Shown piece after piece: positions 56,376 to 57,504 of a stretch of DNA of 57,504 bases. A program made the translations under genes and the position numbers. Each line of letters starts with the position of its first letter. Position 1 is the stretch's first letter. Under the pieces are notes generated by a model. That model was given only the letters and a program-made list of their open reading frames with translations. It did not search any database and had not been told where the DNA came from. Source of the stretch: Planctomycetota bacterium (GTDB lineage: Bacteria > Planctomycetota > Phycisphaerae > Phycisphaerales > UBA1924); NCBI GenBank assembly GCA_033763975.1, contig JANRJM010000013.1:376603-434106 (forward strand), given 5' to 3'.

Positions 56376-57504
56376 ATGTCCGAGCCCACCCACCGTTACA
56401 CAGCCCGGCTCGCCGATGAGATCGAGCGCCGCTGGCAGGACGCCTGGTCGCGCGAGCAGGCCTTCCGCCAGCCGAACCCCGGCGAGCCCGGGTTCGACGC
56501 CGCCCGTCCCAAGTTCTATTGCCTCGACATGTTCCCGTACCCCAGCGGCGCGGGTCTCCACGTCGGCCACCCCCTGGGCTACATCGCCACCGACATCCTG
56601 AAGCGCTACTACCGCACCCGCGGCTACAACGTGCTGCACCCCATGGGCTTCGACGCCTTTGGCCTCCCGGCGGAGAACTACGCCATCCAGACCGGCATCC
56701 ACCCCGCCATCAGCACCGAGCAAAACATCCAGCGCTACCTGCAGCAGATCGAGGTCATCGGCCTGGGACACGATCCCGACACCCTCACCCGCACCAGCGA
56801 CCCCGACTTTTACCGCTGGACGCAGTGGATCTTCCTCCAGCTTTTCGATAGCTGGTACGACCAGTCCGCCGACAAAGCCCGCCCCATCGTCGAACTCATC
56901 GCCATTCTGGACCGCGAGGGCAACGCCAACGTCCGCGCCGCCTGCGATACTGACACGCCTACCATCACCGCCAGTGAATGGAAGGCCCTGACCGGCAAAG
57001 CCCGCGAGGACTTCCTGCAGCACTACCGCCTGGCGTACCTCAGCTACGATTTCGTGAACTGGTGCGCTGCCTTGGGTACCGTCCTCGCCAACGAGGAGGT
57101 AAAGGACGGCCTGTCCGAACGCGGCGGCCACCCCGTGGAGCGCGTTCGCATGCGCCAGTGGAGTCTGCGCATTACCGCTTACGCCGACCGCCTTCTGCGC
57201 GGCCTCGAGACCTTGGACTGGCCCCAAGCCATCATCGACCAGCAACGCAACTGGATCGGCAAAAGCGAAGGCGCTTCCATTCGCTTCCGTGTAGGGGAGG
57301 GGCTTGCCCCTCCCGCCGGGCTTGCTCCTCCCGCTAACATCGAAGTCTTTACCACGCGCCCTGACACCATCTTCGGCGTCAGCTTCCTGGTCATCGCGCC
57401 CGAGCATGAGGCCGTCGAAGCGCTCACCACGCCCGAACAACGCGCCGCCGTCGAAGCCTACGTCACCAAAGCCAAGAACAAAAGCGAGCGCGAGCGCCAG
57501 GCCG
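56376..57504 (+). CDS. leuS: Leucyl-tRNA synthetase (5' part; runs off the window)
   Basis: 376 codons of a class I synthetase, incomplete at the C-terminus. [30 protein letters not shown] contains the HxGH signature. Two insertions common in planctomycete LeuRS precede [21 protein letters not shown], and [28 protein letters not shown] leads to the editing domain, which begins [34 protein letters not shown] segment comes from a palindromic DNA insert (57295-57334). From about 56.8 kb the DNA is visibly less GC-rich than the rest of the window. TATAGT at 56311-56316 (overlapping the folC stop) may be its -10. Confidence 0.95.
   Translation, partial: MSEPTHRYTARLADEIERRWQDAWSREQAFRQPNPGEPGFDAARPKFYCLDMFPYPSGAGLHVGHPLGYIATDILKRYYRTRGYNVLHPMGFDAFGLPAENYAIQTGIHPAISTEQNIQRYLQQIEVIGLGHDPDTLTRTSDPDFYRWTQWIFLQLFDSWYDQSADKARPIVELIAILDREGNANVRAACDTDTPTITASEWKALTGKAREDFLQHYRLAYLSYDFVNWCAALGTVLANEEVKDGLSERGGHPVERVRMRQWSLRITAYADRLLRGLETLDWPQAIIDQQRNWIGKSEGASIRFRVGEGLAPPAGLAPPANIEVFTTRPDTIFGVSFLVIAPEHEAVEALTTPEQRAAVEAYVTKAKNKSERERQA
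57295..57334. repeat. Palindromic insert inside leuS
   Basis: GGGAGGGG (57295-57302) and CCCCTCCC (57307-57314) form an 8-bp stem around CTTG. A near-copy of the second half (GGGCTTGCTCCTCCCGC, 57318-57334) follows as an imperfect direct repeat. It adds about 12 in-frame residues between two conserved blocks of LeuRS, as a small palindromic mobile repeat would. Confidence 0.65.

Noticed and set aside
1-57504. tRNA, rRNA, CRISPR, insertion sequences and phage genes
   Set aside because: No T-loop-like GGTTCGAATCC in cloverleaf context, no regular direct-repeat array, and no transposase, integrase or phage structural gene was found.

Overview
The window looks like chromosome of a high-GC planctomycete, most likely of the Phycisphaerae lineage. 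This is inferred from gene content, not from a marker-gene search. The indicators are: secreted proteins ending in a duplicated calcium-loop (dockerin-like) tail with DxNxDGNxDQDD loops; a TIGR03790-type secreted protein; a planctomycete-style CxxCGYxL...CPEC zinc ribbon; a long planctomycete-type LeuRS; and many small lineage-restricted proteins. No rRNA, tRNA, CRISPR array, transposase or integrase was seen.

Layout. 1-3.6 kb: a truncated secreted repeat protein, metG and a small hypothetical gene. 3.9-15.5 kb: an exopolysaccharide cluster with a polysaccharide deacetylase, a WcaF-type acetyltransferase, a glycosyltransferase-2/acetyltransferase fusion, three GT4 glycosyltransferases, an O-antigen-ligase-like membrane protein, a methyltransferase and, in the middle, a secreted protein that reads as a GH56 (hyaluronidase-family) glycosidase with a Pro/Gly-rich tail. 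15.7-24 kb: a membrane protein whose reading frame continues past its stop into a zinc ribbon, an acyl-CoA carboxylase beta subunit, a zinc-ribbon membrane protein, a LamG-GDPD-dockerin secreted phosphodiesterase, OsmC, and an ABC exporter pair. 24.2-27.8 kb: HMG-CoA lyase and two LiuC-like enoyl-CoA hydratases (with the carboxylase, most of the late leucine-degradation steps), then YbaB and a NUDIX-like protein. 27.8-30 kb: NuoE with small membrane proteins and a winged-helix-like protein. 30.2-32 kb: parB with a cluster of three parS-like palindromes, one inside a NUDIX gene. 32-40.7 kb: an orphan ABC ATPase, an AAC(6')-like acetyltransferase, a branched-chain-amino-acid-type binding lipoprotein, two secreted proteins with dockerin-like tails, DUF167, an M42-type peptidase and ArfB. 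40.8-44.2 kb: transketolase and dnaN. 44.4-49.1 kb: a lipoprotein/serine-protease pair, a histone-H1-like-tail/SnoaL protein, a methyltransferase and an Mrp ATPase without the usual CxxC. 49.2-57.5 kb: a secreted repeat protein, a UDP-glucuronate-epimerase-like protein, a SPINDLY/OGT-type protein, pdxJ, DinB, folC and the 5' part of leuS.

parB, parS and dnaN within about 13 kb suggest the region may lie near the replication origin, but dnaA, parA, gyrB and a DnaA-box cluster are not present here.

Regulation. Two translation-start classes are visible. Some genes have a clear Shine-Dalgarno sequence. At least nine others have none and instead carry a TAnnnT (-10-like) hexamer only 5-9 nt before the start codon, which suggests leaderless mRNAs. 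The strongest candidates for something undescribed are the bacterial GH56-like enzyme inside an exopolysaccharide locus, the lipoprotein/Nal1-type protease pair, and the parS array embedded in coding sequence.
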